Assembly (NCBI RefSeq): GCF_036203305.1
Contig: NZ_CP108131.1
Span: forward strand, 2,232,001 to 2,296,000
DNA from: Streptomyces sp. NBC_00190
GTDB lineage: Bacteria > Actinomycetota > Actinomycetes > Streptomycetales > Streptomycetaceae
Direction: 5' to 3'
Length of the DNA: 64,000 nucleotides
Shown: in pieces, positions 25,075 through 37,678 of the stretch
Layout: each line of letters begins with the position of its first letter
Position numbering within the stretch: the first letter of the stretch is position 1
Program-made: the position numbers and the translations under genes
The notes under the pieces: generated by a model
Database searches by the model: none
Told to the model about the DNA's origin: nothing
The model's input: only the letters and a program-made list of their open reading frames with translations

Positions 25075-27798
25075 TCAGTGCGCGGCGGACTCCCAGTCGG
25101 AGCCGACGCCCACCGAGACGTCCAGCGGGGCGCGGAGCTCGACGGCGGCGCCCATCTCGCGGCGCACCAGCTCCTCCACCGGTCCGCGCTCGCCCTGGGC
25201 GATCTCCAGCACGATTTCGTCGTGGACCTGGAGCAGCATCCGCGACTTGAGGCCGGCCGCCACGATCGCCTTGTCGACGCGCAGCATCGCGACCTTGACG
25301 ATGTCGGCCGCGGTGCCCTGGATCGGGGCGTTGAGCGCCATCCGCTCGGCGGCCTCGCGGCGCTGGCGGTTGTCGCTGCCCAGGTCGGGCAGGTACCGGC
25401 GGCGGCCGAAGATCGTCGCCGTGTACCCGGTGGCCCTAGCCTCGTCGACGACGCGGCCCAGGTAGTCGCGGACCCCGCCGAACCGCTCGAAGAAGGTCTC
25501 CATCAGGCCGCGCGCCTCGGCGGGCTCGATGTTCAGCTGCTGGGCGAGACCGAAGGCGGACAGCCCGTACGCGAGGCCGTACGACATGGCCTTGATCTTG
25601 CGGCGCATCTCGGCGTCGACCTGGGACCGCTCCACTCCGAACACCTGGGAGGCGACGGTGGTGTGCAGGTCCTCGCCGGTCGCGAACGCCTCGATCAGGC
25701 CCTCGTCCTCGGAGAGGTGGGCCATCACGCGCAGCTCGATCTGGCTGTAGTCGGCGGTCATGAGGGACTCGAAGCCCTCGCCGACGACGAAGCCGCGGCG
25801 GATCGCGCGGCCCTCGTCGGTGCGCACCGGCACGTTCTGCAGGTTGGGGTCGGTGGAGGACAGGCGTCCGGTCGCGGCGACGGTCTGGCTGAAACTGGTG
25901 TGCACCCGGCCGTCGGCGGCGATCGTCTTGACCAGGCCCTCGACGGTGACGCGCAGCTTGGCCTGCTCCCGGTGCCGCAGCATGATCACCGGCAGCTCGT
26001 GGTCGGTCTGCGTGGCCAGCCAGGCCAGCGCGTCCGCGTCCGTGGTGTAACCGGTCTTGGTCTTCTTCGTCTTCGGCAGGTCCAGCTCGCCGAAGAAGAC
26101 CTCCTGGAGCTGCTTGGGCGAGCCGAGGTTGAACTCGTGGCCGACCGCCGCGTGCGCCTCCTTCACCGCCTGCTGCACCGCTCCGGCGAACTGCTGCTCC
26201 ATGGCCTCCAGGTGGTCGCGGTCGGCGGCGATGCCGGCCCTCTCCATCCGGGCCAGCAGGTCCGAGGTGGGCAGCTCCATGTCGTGCAGCAGCTCGACGG
26301 CGCCGACCTCGGCGAGCTTGCCGGTGAACGCCTCACCCAGGTCGAGGACGGCGCGGGCCTGCGCCATCAGCGCCTCCGCCTCGGCGGTCTCGTCGGCGCC
26401 GAAGGCGAGCTGGCCGTCGGCGGCGGCGGGCTGGAGCTCCCGGTGCAGGTACTCGTTGGACAGCACGTCGAGCGCGAAGGAGCGGCGGCCCGGCTTGACC
26501 AGGTAGGCGGCGAGCGCGGTGTCCATGGTGACGCCCGCGAGGCTCCAGCCGTGCTCGGGGAAGACCCGCATCAGGCCCTTGGCGTTGTGCACGACCTTCG
26601 GCTTCGCCGCATCGGCCGCCCAGGCCGCGAAGGCCCGCTCGTCGGCCTCGTCCAGCTCGGACGGCTCGAACCAGGCGGCCGCGCCCGTAGCCGAGGCCAG
26701 CGCGATCTCGCTGACGTTGCCCTGTCCCAGCGCCCAGCTGTCGACGGTGGACACGCCCAGCGGTGCGCCCGCGTGGGCTTCGAGCCACGGCGCGAGCTCG
26801 CCCGCGCCCAGCACGGAGCCGTCCAGCTCCACACCCGCCGCGGCCGGAGCCGGGGCCTCTTCCTCGGCCGCGCCCGGGTCCACGGCCAGCAGCCGCTCGC
26901 GCAGCGAGGCGTTGCGGATCTCCAGCACGTCCAGCACCCCGGTCACGGCGGACCGGTCGTACGGGGCGCGGGCCAGGTCGGCCGGCGTCTTGGGCAGCTC
27001 GACGTCCTTGACCATCTCGGTCAGGACGCGGTTGAGCTTGACGGCCTCCAGGTGCTCCCGGAAGTTCTGCCCGGCCTTGCCCTTGACCTCCTCGGCGCGC
27101 TCCACGAGTTCCGCGAACGACCCGAACTGGGTGATCCACTTGGCGGCGGTCTTCTCGCCGACGCCCGGGATGCCCGGCAGGTTGTCGGACGGGTCACCGC
27201 GCAGCGCCGCGAAGTCCGGGTACTGCTGGGGGGTGAGCCCGTACTTCTCCTCCACCTTCTGCGGCGTGAACCGGGTCAGCTCGGAGACGCCCTTGGTCGG
27301 GTAGAGCACGGTGGTGCGCTCGGAGACGAGCTGGAAGGAGTCGCGGTCGCCTGTGACGATCAGCACGTCGAAGCCGGCGGCCTCCGCCTGCGTCGCCAGC
27401 GTCGCGATCACGTCGTCGGCCTCGAAGCCGTCGACCGCGAAACGCGGCACGTGCATCGCGTCGAGCAGCTCGCCGATCAGCTCGACCTGCCCCTTGAACT
27501 CGTCGGGGGTCTTGGAGCGGTTCGCCTTGTACTCGGGGAACTCCGTCGAGCGCCACGTCTTGCGGGACACGTCGAACGCCACCGCGAAGTGCGTGGGCGC
27601 CTCGTCGCGCAACGTGTTCGCCAGCATCGACGCGAAGCCGTAGATGGCGTTGGTCGGCTGGCCGGTCGCGGTCGTGAAGTTCTCCGCGGGCAGCGCGAAG
27701 AACGCCCGGTACGCCAGGGAGTGCCCGTCCATGAGCATCAGGCGGGGGCGGTCCGCTGCGGTCGTCTGGTCGGTCTTCTTCGATGCTGAATCTGCCAC
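25075..27798 (-). CDS. polA: DNA polymerase I
   Basis: A 907-residue PolA for repair and Okazaki fragment maturation. The N-terminal 5'-nuclease (about 20-310) has LMLMDGHSLAYRAFF, FEADDVIATLA, VTGDRDSFQLV and GIPGVGEKTAAKW. The middle domain has lost the DxE of proofreading exonucleases (VSTVDSWALG region), so editing activity is probably absent. The polymerase domain has TGRLSSTDPNLQNVP, TADYSQIELRVMAHLS, KAMSYGLAYG and LLQVHDEIVLE. The start is GTG 27798 (VADSASKK), the usual Streptomyces form. Confidence 0.96.
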   Translation of the reverse strand: MADSASKKTDQTTAADRPRLMLMDGHSLAYRAFFALPAENFTTATGQPTNAIYGFASMLANTLRDEAPTHFAVAFDVSRKTWRSTEFPEYKANRSKTPDEFKGQVELIGELLDAMHVPRFAVDGFEADDVIATLATQAEAAGFDVLIVTGDRDSFQLVSERTTVLYPTKGVSELTRFTPQKVEEKYGLTPQQYPDFAALRGDPSDNLPGIPGVGEKTAAKWITQFGSFAELVERAEEVKGKAGQNFREHLEAVKLNRVLTEMVKDVELPKTPADLARAPYDRSAVTGVLDVLEIRNASLRERLLAVDPGAAEEEAPAPAAAGVELDGSVLGAGELAPWLEAHAGAPLGVSTVDSWALGQGNVSEIALASATGAAAWFEPSELDEADERAFAAWAADAAKPKVVHNAKGLMRVFPEHGWSLAGVTMDTALAAYLVKPGRRSFALDVLSNEYLHRELQPAAADGQLAFGADETAEAEALMAQARAVLDLGEAFTGKLAEVGAVELLHDMELPTSDLLARMERAGIAADRDHLEAMEQQFAGAVQQAVKEAHAAVGHEFNLGSPKQLQEVFFGELDLPKTKKTKTGYTTDADALAWLATQTDHELPVIMLRHREQAKLRVTVEGLVKTIAADGRVHTSFSQTVAATGRLSSTDPNLQNVPVRTDEGRAIRRGFVVGEGFESLMTADYSQIELRVMAHLSEDEGLIEAFATGEDLHTTVASQVFGVERSQVDAEMRRKIKAMSYGLAYGLSAFGLAQQLNIEPAEARGLMETFFERFGGVRDYLGRVVDEARATGYTATIFGRRRYLPDLGSDNRQRREAAERMALNAPIQGTAADIVKVAMLRVDKAIVAAGLKSRMLLQVHDEIVLEIAQGERGPVEELVRREMGAAVELRAPLDVSVGVGSDWESAAH

Positions 27799-27931
27799 GC
27801 CCCCGATCCTAGGCGGCCCCGCTGACAATTCCGGCGTCGGCAATGGCCGCAAGGCGTGACAGGATCGGACGCCTACCCGAACACATGCAGCGGCCGCCGC
27901 TGCGACGTCCGACTGCTCAAAGGGGAGCAAC

Positions 27932-30202
<2,271 letters not shown>

Positions 30203-30266
30203 ACCGGCCTGATAGAACGACCTCAGGACAAGCAGGTTAACGAGCGTTGACGAACGGAGCCGGCCC

Positions 30267-30749
30267 ATGGGCGAGAAGCACGCAGTGAAGTTCCCGCAGG
30301 AGGTCCTCGACGAGTACACGGCTCTGGGCATCGACCTGCCCGCGCTGTTCTCGGCGGGCGACCTCGGCGAGCGCATGGACATCCGCATCCTGGAGGCCTC
30401 GGCCGAGCGGGTCGTCGGCACCATGCCGGTCAAGGGCAACACCCAGCCGTACGGACTGCTGCACGGCGGCGCCTCCGCCGTCCTCGCCGAGACCCTCGGC
30501 TCCGTCGGCGCGATGATGCACGGCGGCATCAACAAGATCGCCGTCGGCGTGGACCTGAACTGCACCCACCACCGGGGCGCCCGCAGCGGCATCGTCACCG
30601 GCGTCGCCACCCCGGTGCACCGCGGCCGCTCCACCACCACCTTCGAGATCGTCATCACTGACGAGCAGGACAAGCGGATCTGCACCGCCCGCCTGACCTG
30701 CCTGCTGCGCGACGCCGCCCCGGCCGGCGACGCCCCCGCCGGAGCCTGA
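30267..30749 (+). CDS. PaaI-type hotdog thioesterase
   Basis: A 160-residue single hotdog domain. The signature GLLHGGASAVLAETLGSVGA is the active-site helix region (HGG, catalytic Glu), followed by VGVDLNCTHHRGARSG and CTARLTCLLRD. Members hydrolyse acyl- or phenylacetyl-type CoA thioesters and menaquinone intermediates; the substrate is not clear here. It is 64 bases downstream of the YdeP gene on the same strand, so shared transcription is likely. A perfect 13-base-pair hairpin follows. Confidence 0.87.
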   Translation: MGEKHAVKFPQEVLDEYTALGIDLPALFSAGDLGERMDIRILEASAERVVGTMPVKGNTQPYGLLHGGASAVLAETLGSVGAMMHGGINKIAVGVDLNCTHHRGARSGIVTGVATPVHRGRSTTTFEIVITDEQDKRICTARLTCLLRDAAPAGDAPAGA

Positions 30750-30800
30750 CCCCGGCCGCGGGGCCCGCACACGGGCGCCACACCCACACGGGCACCACCC

Positions 30801-30843
30801 GCAGGCCCGGACCCCGCCCCGCGCGCGGCAGGTCCGGGCCTGC
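30801..30843 (+). terminator. Hairpin terminator after the thioesterase
   Basis: Perfect 13-base arms GCAGGCCCGGACC (30801-30813) and GGTCCGGGCCTGC (30831-30843) enclose a 17-base loop. Confidence 0.8.
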
Positions 30844-30972
30844 CCCCGTCCGGCCGCCGTCCAGCCCCCCGTCCGGCCGCCATCCGGCCCCGACCCGACC
30901 GGAATCCGCCAGTCCGCACCCGTTCCTGCCGCCGCTGTTGTGTCACCGATGGTGACCGCCTACCTTCCCCTC

Positions 30973-31374
30973 ATGGGGACCCAGCCACGCTCCACGGTCC
31001 GGTACGCCGCCTCCACCCTGCTCGCGGCGCTCACCCTGACCGGATGCTCGCCTTCCACCCCACCCTCCGCGGCAGGCACCGAGACCCCGGCGGCCAGCCC
31101 TTCCTCCCCCGCACAGATCTGCACCAGCCTCGTGTCCTACTGGGCGAAGGAGACCCTCCTGGGCACCAAGTGGTCCGGTCTGGACTGGGAGCAGAAGGGG
31201 CTTTCCAACGACCAGTACGCGATCCACGAGGAAGCCGTGGCCGCAGGCCGCGCTGAGGAGCGAACTGCCGGGCGGGACAAGGCACTTGAGCTGATCGACC
31301 GGCTCGTCGCCCAGCGCTGCGCCGAGCAGGGCGGCGCGACCTGGAGCTCGGAGAACTGGCGACCCCCGACGTGA
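30973..31374 (+). CDS. Small lipoprotein of unknown function
   Basis: A 133-residue protein with a lipoprotein signal: basic N-terminus (QPRSTVRYAAS), hydrophobic LLAALTL and lipobox TLTGC, with Cys near residue 25. A Ser/Pro/Thr spacer follows, then a helical domain with ICTSLVSYWAKETLLG and VAQRCAEQGG; the two Cys may pair. I do not recognise the family. An earlier ATG at 30940 would add non-signal residues, so 30973 is preferred. It should be anchored to the outer face of the membrane. Confidence 0.72.
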   Translation: MGTQPRSTVRYAASTLLAALTLTGCSPSTPPSAAGTETPAASPSSPAQICTSLVSYWAKETLLGTKWSGLDWEQKGLSNDQYAIHEEAVAAGRAEERTAGRDKALELIDRLVAQRCAEQGGATWSSENWRPPT

Positions 31375-31926
31375 GCCAGGTCACCGCATTCCCGAGCGCG
31401 CTGTCCGCCTTCCGGGCACTTGGCACCGCGGGACTCAACCGCAGGTGAGGGGCACTTTCGCGCCGCGAAGAAGATCCATCCGGGCCAAATGGATCACCCT
31501 TGCCCACCCTCGCGCATCACTCTGCGTAATGGTCACGTCGTATGTAATCCCGCCTTTTCCCCTGGGAATGGCCACACGGTGAATTCTTCCGGACACGTGC
31601 AGCCACATTTGGCGCAATTTGATCTAAGACAGGTGCATGAAGGCCTCAAGCCCCTTAGGGAAGCAGGTAATTCTCACGATGCGGACATTCCCAGGTGTCG
31701 CAAAACGTCCGTTTTGTCCACACTCCCACCACGCATTCTTGGCCTTGGCATAACAAGAGCGTCACATCCTCCTTTCTCTGCTCCCCGTGTTCACCACCTC
31801 GGGCCTAGAGTCACGGCCAGTCACCGCGCCGCTGGGCGCGACCAGCACGGCCGCTGTACATCCCAGTGCGGCCCGGCGACCGAACGGCACCTCACAGAGG
31901 GAGCCGCGCCAGGGAAAGGAAGAATC
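31375..31926. other. Long intergenic region before the branched-chain amino-acid operon
   Basis: About 550 bases with no supported gene, clearly less GC-rich than its surroundings. It holds an inverted repeat GATCCAT/ATGGATC (31473-31479, 31489-31495) and a 16-base palindrome at 31701-31716. A TAGAGT at 31806-31811 could be a -10 but has no good -35. The size and composition suggest a complex promoter region for the transporter. Confidence 0.6.
31701..31716. promoter_or_regulatory. Palindromic candidate operator upstream of the liv operon
   Basis: Perfect half-sites CAAAACG and CGTTTTG are separated by TC. GTGT and ACAC flank them almost symmetrically. It is AT-rich for this genome and lies 210 bases before the binding-protein start. 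The bound regulator is unknown. Confidence 0.45.
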
Positions 31927-33162
31927 GTGCGACACCGTTCTTTGCTCGTCCTCACCACCGTGATCACCACGGGTGCACTGACCCTCACCGCCTGCGGATC
32001 GCGCGACGAGGCTAAGTCCGGGGACAAGACCGACGGCAAGAAGACCGTCGTCGTCATTGGCGTGGACGCCCCCCTCACCGGCTCGCTTTCCGCCCTCGGC
32101 CAGGGCATCAAGAACTCGGTCGACCTCGCGGCCAAGACGGCCAACAAGAACAACGAGGTCCCCGGCATCGAGTTCAAGGTCGAGGCCCTCGACGACCAGG
32201 CGGTCCCCGCCTCCGGTCAGGCCAACGCCACCAAGCTCGTCGGCAACAAGGACGTCGTCGGCGTCGTCGGCCCGCTGAACTCCGGCGTCGCCCAGCAGAT
32301 GCAGGGCGTCTTCGCCTCCGCCAAGCTGGCGCAGGTCTCGCCCGCCAACACCAACCCCGCGCTCAGCCAGGGCGACAACTGGGGCAAGGGCGAGTTCAAG
32401 CGCCCCTTCGACACCTACTTCCGCACCGCCGCCACCGACGTGGTCCAGGGCAAGTTCGCCGCCCAGTACCTCTTCAAGGACGCCGGCAAGAAGAAGGTCT
32501 TCGTCGTCGACGACAAGCAGACCTACGGCGCCGGCCTGGCCGCGATCTTCTCCGACGAGTTCAAGAAGCTCGGCGGCGAGGTCGTCGGCACCGACCACGT
32601 CACCGTGAAGGAGACCGACTTCTCCTCCACCGCCGACAAGGTCAAGTCCTCCGGTGCCGACTCCGTCTACTTCGGCGGCCAGTACCCCGAGGGCGGCCTG
32701 CTCGCCGACCAGATCAAGAAGACCGGCGCCAACATCCCGCTCATGGGCGGCGACGGCATCCAGGACCCCGCCTTCATCACCGCCTCCGGCGAGGCCAACG
32801 AGGGCGACCTCTCCACCTCCATCGGCTACCCGGTCGAGAAGCTCCCCACCGCCAAGACCTTCATCGCCGACTACCAGGCTGCCGGCTACAAGGACCCGTA
32901 CGCGGCCTACGGCGGCTACTCCTACGACGCCGGCTGGTCCGTCATCCAGGCCGTCAAGGCCGTCGTCGCCGCCAACAGCGGCAAGCTGCCCACCGACGCC
33001 CGCGCCAAGGTCGTCGAGGCTCTCGGCAAGGTCTCCTTCGAGGGCGTGACCGGCAAGGTCGCGTTCGACCAGTACGGCGACACCACCAACAAGCAGCTCA
33101 CGGTCTACAAGGTCGAGGGCGGCAAGTGGATCGACGTCAAGAGCGACACCTTCAACCAGTAA
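31927..33162 (+). CDS. Branched-chain amino-acid ABC transporter, binding lipoprotein
   Basis: A 411-residue extracellular solute-binding protein of the LIV-binding family. The lipoprotein signal RHRSLLVLTTVITTGALTLTAC puts the anchor Cys near residue 23. The type I periplasmic-binding fold shows VVVIGVDAPLTGSLSALGQGIKNSVDLAAK, GVVGPLNSGVAQQMQ, VSPANTNPALSQG, FFRTAATD-like TYFRTAATDVVQG and YAAYGGYSYDAGW. It delivers Leu, Ile or Val (exact specificity unknown) to LivHMGF. GTG 31927 follows GGAAAGGAAG. A very stable hairpin separates it from livH, which should give more of this protein than of the permeases. Confidence 0.93.
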   Translation: MRHRSLLVLTTVITTGALTLTACGSRDEAKSGDKTDGKKTVVVIGVDAPLTGSLSALGQGIKNSVDLAAKTANKNNEVPGIEFKVEALDDQAVPASGQANATKLVGNKDVVGVVGPLNSGVAQQMQGVFASAKLAQVSPANTNPALSQGDNWGKGEFKRPFDTYFRTAATDVVQGKFAAQYLFKDAGKKKVFVVDDKQTYGAGLAAIFSDEFKKLGGEVVGTDHVTVKETDFSSTADKVKSSGADSVYFGGQYPEGGLLADQIKKTGANIPLMGGDGIQDPAFITASGEANEGDLSTSIGYPVEKLPTAKTFIADYQAAGYKDPYAAYGGYSYDAGWSVIQAVKAVVAANSGKLPTDARAKVVEALGKVSFEGVTGKVAFDQYGDTTNKQLTVYKVEGGKWIDVKSDTFNQ

Positions 33163-33234
33163 TCCCCACGTCCCGCCAGCCGGGACCCCCGGGCCGGTCT
33201 GAACCGACGGCCTGACCCCCTCAAAAAGAACCAG

Positions 33235-33267
33235 CCGCGCGAGGGCGCAAACAGCGCCCTCGCGCGG
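33235..33267 (+). terminator. Very stable hairpin between the binding protein and livH
   Basis: Perfect 14-base arms (33235-33248 and 33254-33267, starting CCGCGCGAGG) enclose AAACA. It lies inside the operon, where it could act as a partial terminator or as an mRNA 3' stabiliser. Confidence 0.85.
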
Positions 33268-33301
33268 AGTCTTATCCGACACGCTCATCGGAGGCCCTGC
33301 G

Positions 33302-34234
33302 GTGCACGAACTGCCGCAACAGCTGGCCAACGGCCTTGCCCTCGGTGCCCTTTATGGCCTCATCGCCATCGGGTACACCATGGTCTACGGCATCGTCCAG
33401 CTCATCAACTTCGCCCACGGCGAGATCTTCATGATCGGCGGCTTCGGCGCGCTCTCCGCCTACGCCATCCTCCCGACCGGCACCTCCCTGCTGATCGCGA
33501 TACCAGTCATGATCGTCGGAGGCGCACTCGCCTCGGTCCTCGTCGCCACCGCAGCCGAACGCTTCGCCTACCGCCCCCTGCGCAGCGCCCCACGGCTCGC
33601 CCCGCTCATCACCGCAATCGGCCTCTCGATCGCGCTCCAGCAGCTCGTCTGGCAGTTCTACCCGGACGCCAAGAAGGCAGTCAGCTTCCCTGAGTTCAAG
33701 GGTGCCGCCTTCAAGATCACCGACAGCCTGGCCATCCAGCGCGCGGACCTCTTCGTCCTCATCCTCGCCCCGCTCTGCATGCTCGCCCTCGGCGTCTTCG
33801 TCTCCAAGAGCCGCAGCGGCCGCGCCATGCAGGCCACCGCGCAGGACCCCGACACCGCGAAGCTGATGGGCATCAACACCGACCGCATCATCGTCATGGC
33901 CTTCGCCATCGGTGCCGCGTTCGCCGCCGTCGCCGCCGTCGCCTACGGCCTCGACAAGGGCCAGATCAACTTCGAGATGGGCTTCATCCTCGGACTGAAG
34001 GCCTTCACCGCAGCCGTCCTCGGCGGCATCGGCAACATCTACGGCGCCATGGTCGGCGGCGTCGTCCTCGGCCTCGCCGAAGCCCTCTCGATCGCATACA
34101 TCGAAGACATCCCCGGCATGTCGCAGCTCGGCGGTGGAGCCTGGTCCAACGTCTGGGCGTTCGTACTCCTCATCGTCGTCCTCCTCGTGCGGCCACAAGG
34201 CCTGCTCGGCGAGCGCGTCGCGGATCGGGCGTGA
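33302..34234 (+). CDS. livH: Branched-chain amino-acid ABC transporter permease LivH
   Basis: A 310-residue permease. The N-terminal ANGLALGALYGLIAIGYTMVYGIVQLINFAHGEIFMIG is the LivH signature. About eight membrane segments follow, with the ATPase-contact loop GRAMQATAQDPDTAKLMGINTDRII and the glycine-rich KAFTAAVLGGIGNIYGAMVGG. GTG 33302 is supported by GGAGG seven bases upstream. It overlaps livM by four bases (GTGA). Confidence 0.94.
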   Translation: MHELPQQLANGLALGALYGLIAIGYTMVYGIVQLINFAHGEIFMIGGFGALSAYAILPTGTSLLIAIPVMIVGGALASVLVATAAERFAYRPLRSAPRLAPLITAIGLSIALQQLVWQFYPDAKKAVSFPEFKGAAFKITDSLAIQRADLFVLILAPLCMLALGVFVSKSRSGRAMQATAQDPDTAKLMGINTDRIIVMAFAIGAAFAAVAAVAYGLDKGQINFEMGFILGLKAFTAAVLGGIGNIYGAMVGGVVLGLAEALSIAYIEDIPGMSQLGGGAWSNVWAFVLLIVVLLVRPQGLLGERVADRA

Positions 34235-35957
34235 GAACCATGACCACCAACACCACCCCGCAGACCGCCGCCGCCAAGCAGGGCACCGCCCCCGCCGCGC
34301 TCCTCTACGCGGTCATCGGCGGCAGCCTCCTGACCGTCATCAGCGCCTTCCTCGCGTGGACCTGGACCGACGAGTTCCCCGGTGACCTGACCTACTACGG
34401 CAGCCCGGCGCCCATCCAGTCCCTCAGCCTGATCGCCGGACTCCTGACCGCCGCCTTCGCGCTCTCCGCACTCGGCGTCAAGGGCCTGCGCTGGCTCACC
34501 CCCACCGGCGCCCGCAAGCCCGTATGGATCCTCGCGCTCGCCACCCTCGCCGGCACCTGGTTCACGGTCATCGCCATCGCCGTGGTCCTCGGCGGCTTCG
34601 TCCACCTGGAGCCCGGCGCCTACGTCGCCCTCGTCGGCTCGCTCATCCCGGCCCTCGCCGCGTACAAGCTCCCCGACGACAGCCACAAGGCGTCCCCCGC
34701 CAAGCAGCTGCCCGCCTGGGCCGAGATCCTCATCATCACCGGCGTCTTCGCCCTCGGCCTCTACGTCATCACCTTCGGCATCGACACCGATGACAAGGAA
34801 CCGCAGCTCTTCGTCACCTACCTGCTCACCGTCGGCATCGCGGGCTTCGCCCTCCTCAAGGCCGGCCTCTTCGACCGGCTCGGCAGCCTCACCGCGAAGC
34901 ACCGCCAGGTCACGCTCCTCGGCACCGCGGCCGCCGCGATCGCCTTCCCGTTCATCCAGCAGAGCGGCGACACCTACACGCTCATCGCGGTCAACATCCT
35001 GATCTTCGCGACCGTCGCCCTCGGCCTCAACGTCGTCGTCGGCCTCGCCGGCCTCCTCGACCTCGGATACGTCGCCTTCCTCGGTGTCGGCGCCTACGCC
35101 GCCGCCCTGGTCTCCGGCAGCACCGCCTCCGCCTTCGGCATCCACCTGCCCTTCTGGGCAGCGGTCATCGTCGGCGCACTCGCCTCGCTCGTCTTCGGCG
35201 TGATCATCGGTGCACCGACCCTGCGCCTGCGCGGCGACTACCTCGCCATCGTCACCCTCGGCTTCGGAGAAATCTTCCGCATCGCCATGGGCAACCTCGA
35301 CGGCGACTCCGGCCCGGACATCACCAACGGCCCGAACGGCATCCCCAACATCCCCCACCTCGACCTCTTCGGGTGGAACTTCGGGGAGTCGCACACCGTC
35401 GGCGGCATCGTCCTCGGCGCCTACGCCAACTACTACTTCCTGATGCTCCTCGTCATGGCCGTAGTCGTACTGGTCTTCTCCCGCGCCGGCAACAGCCGCA
35501 TCGGCCGCGCCTGGGTCGCCATCCGCGAAGACGAGACCGCCGCCGAAGCCATGGGCATCAACGGCTTCAAGGTCAAGCTCATCGCCTTCGCCCTCGGCGC
35601 CACCCTCGCCGGCCTCGCCGGCACCGTCCAAGCACACGTCAACAGCACGGTCGTCCCCGAGAACTACGTCTTCGCCGGGCCCGTCCCGCCGAACTCCGCG
35701 TTCCTCCTCGCCGCCGTCATCCTCGGCGGCATGGGCACCATCCGCGGCCCCATCCTCGGCGCCGCACTGCTCTTCCTGATCCCGGCGAAGCTGGCCTTCC
35801 TCCAGGACTACCAGCTCCTCGCCTTCGGCATCGCCCTCATCCTGCTCATGCGCTTCCGCCCCGAAGGCCTCATCGCCAACAAGCGCGCGCAGCTCGAGTT
35901 CCACGACGACACCGCTGACCAGGCCCCCACGGACCTGGCCACCGCCAAGGCGGGGGC

Positions 35958-35961
<4 letters not shown>
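34231..35961 (+). CDS. livM: Branched-chain amino-acid ABC transporter permease LivM, extended N-terminus
   Basis: A 576-residue permease. The conserved LivM core starts near residue 250 (TLIAVNILIFATVALGLNVVVGLAGLLDLGYVAFLGVGAYAAA) and includes PTLRLRGDYLAIVTLGFGEIFR, ATPase contact RAWVAIREDETAAEAMGIN and AAVILGGMGTIRGP. The first ~245 residues add roughly seven more hydrophobic segments not found in the short E. coli form. GTG 34231 overlaps the livH stop; ATG 34240 is an alternative. Its stop overlaps livG in a GTGA. Confidence 0.92.
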
Positions 35962-36904
<943 letters not shown>

Positions 36905-36908
<4 letters not shown>

Positions 36909-37621
36909 CCGCAATGCTCAAGGTCGAAGACCTCAAAGTCGCCTACGGCAAGATCGAAGCCGTCAAGGGAATCTCCTTCGAGGTCAACGAAGGCGAAATC
37001 GTCTGCCTCGTCGGCACCAACGGCGCCGGCAAGACGACCACCCTGCGCACCCTCTCCGGGCTCCTCAAGCCCAAGAGCGGCAGCATCACCTTCGGCGGAC
37101 AGCCCCTCGCCTCCGTCCCCGCCCACAAGATCGTCTCCCTGGGCCTCGCCCACTCCCCCGAGGGACGCCACATCTTCCCCCGGCTGACGATCGCCGAAAA
37201 CCTCCAGCTCGGCGCCTTCCTGCGCACCGACAAGGACGGCATCGAGAAGGACATCCAGCGCGCCTACGAGATGTTCCCCATCCTGGGCGAACGCCGCAAG
37301 CAGGCCGCCGGCACCCTCTCGGGCGGTGAGCAGCAGATGCTCGCCATGGGCCGCGCGCTCATGTCCCAGCCCAAGCTCCTCATGCTGGACGAGCCCTCCA
37401 TGGGTCTCTCCCCGCTGATGATGCAGAAGATCATGGCGACCATCAAAGAGCTCAAGGCCTCGGGCATGACCATCCTGCTCGTCGAGCAGAACGCCCAGGC
37501 GGCGCTCTCGCTCGCCGACCAGGCGCACGTCATGGAGATCGGCAAGATCGTTCTCTCCGGCACCGGCCAGGACCTCCTCCACAACGAGGACGTCCGCAAG
37601 GCCTACCTCGGCGAGGACTGA
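36905..37621 (+). CDS. livF: Branched-chain amino-acid ABC transporter ATPase LivF
   Basis: A 238-residue ABC ATPase. It shows Walker A GTNGAGKTTTLRTLSG, the family motif LGLAHSPEGRHIFPRLTIAENL, signature LSGGEQQMLAMGRALM, Walker B LLMLDEPSMGLSP and ILLVEQNAQAALS. It pairs with LivG to energise import. GTG 36905 overlaps the livG stop (GTGA); ATG 36914 is possible. It is the last gene of the operon, followed by a 17-base-pair terminator. Confidence 0.94.
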
Positions 37622-37628
37622 CAAACGT

Positions 37629-37666
37629 GTGAGGCCCGCCTCCCCTCGGGGGGAGGCGGGCCTCAC
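37629..37666. terminator. Bidirectional terminator between livF and the ANTAR regulator
   Basis: Perfect 17-base arms (37629-37645 and 37650-37666) are capped by TCGG. It serves both converging genes. Confidence 0.92.
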
Positions 37667-37678
37667 GCATGTCCGCGT

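Noticed and set aside
31435..31617. Small minus-strand ORF of 60 codons in the liv promoter region
   Set aside because: No SD, no family likeness and atypical codon use for this genome.
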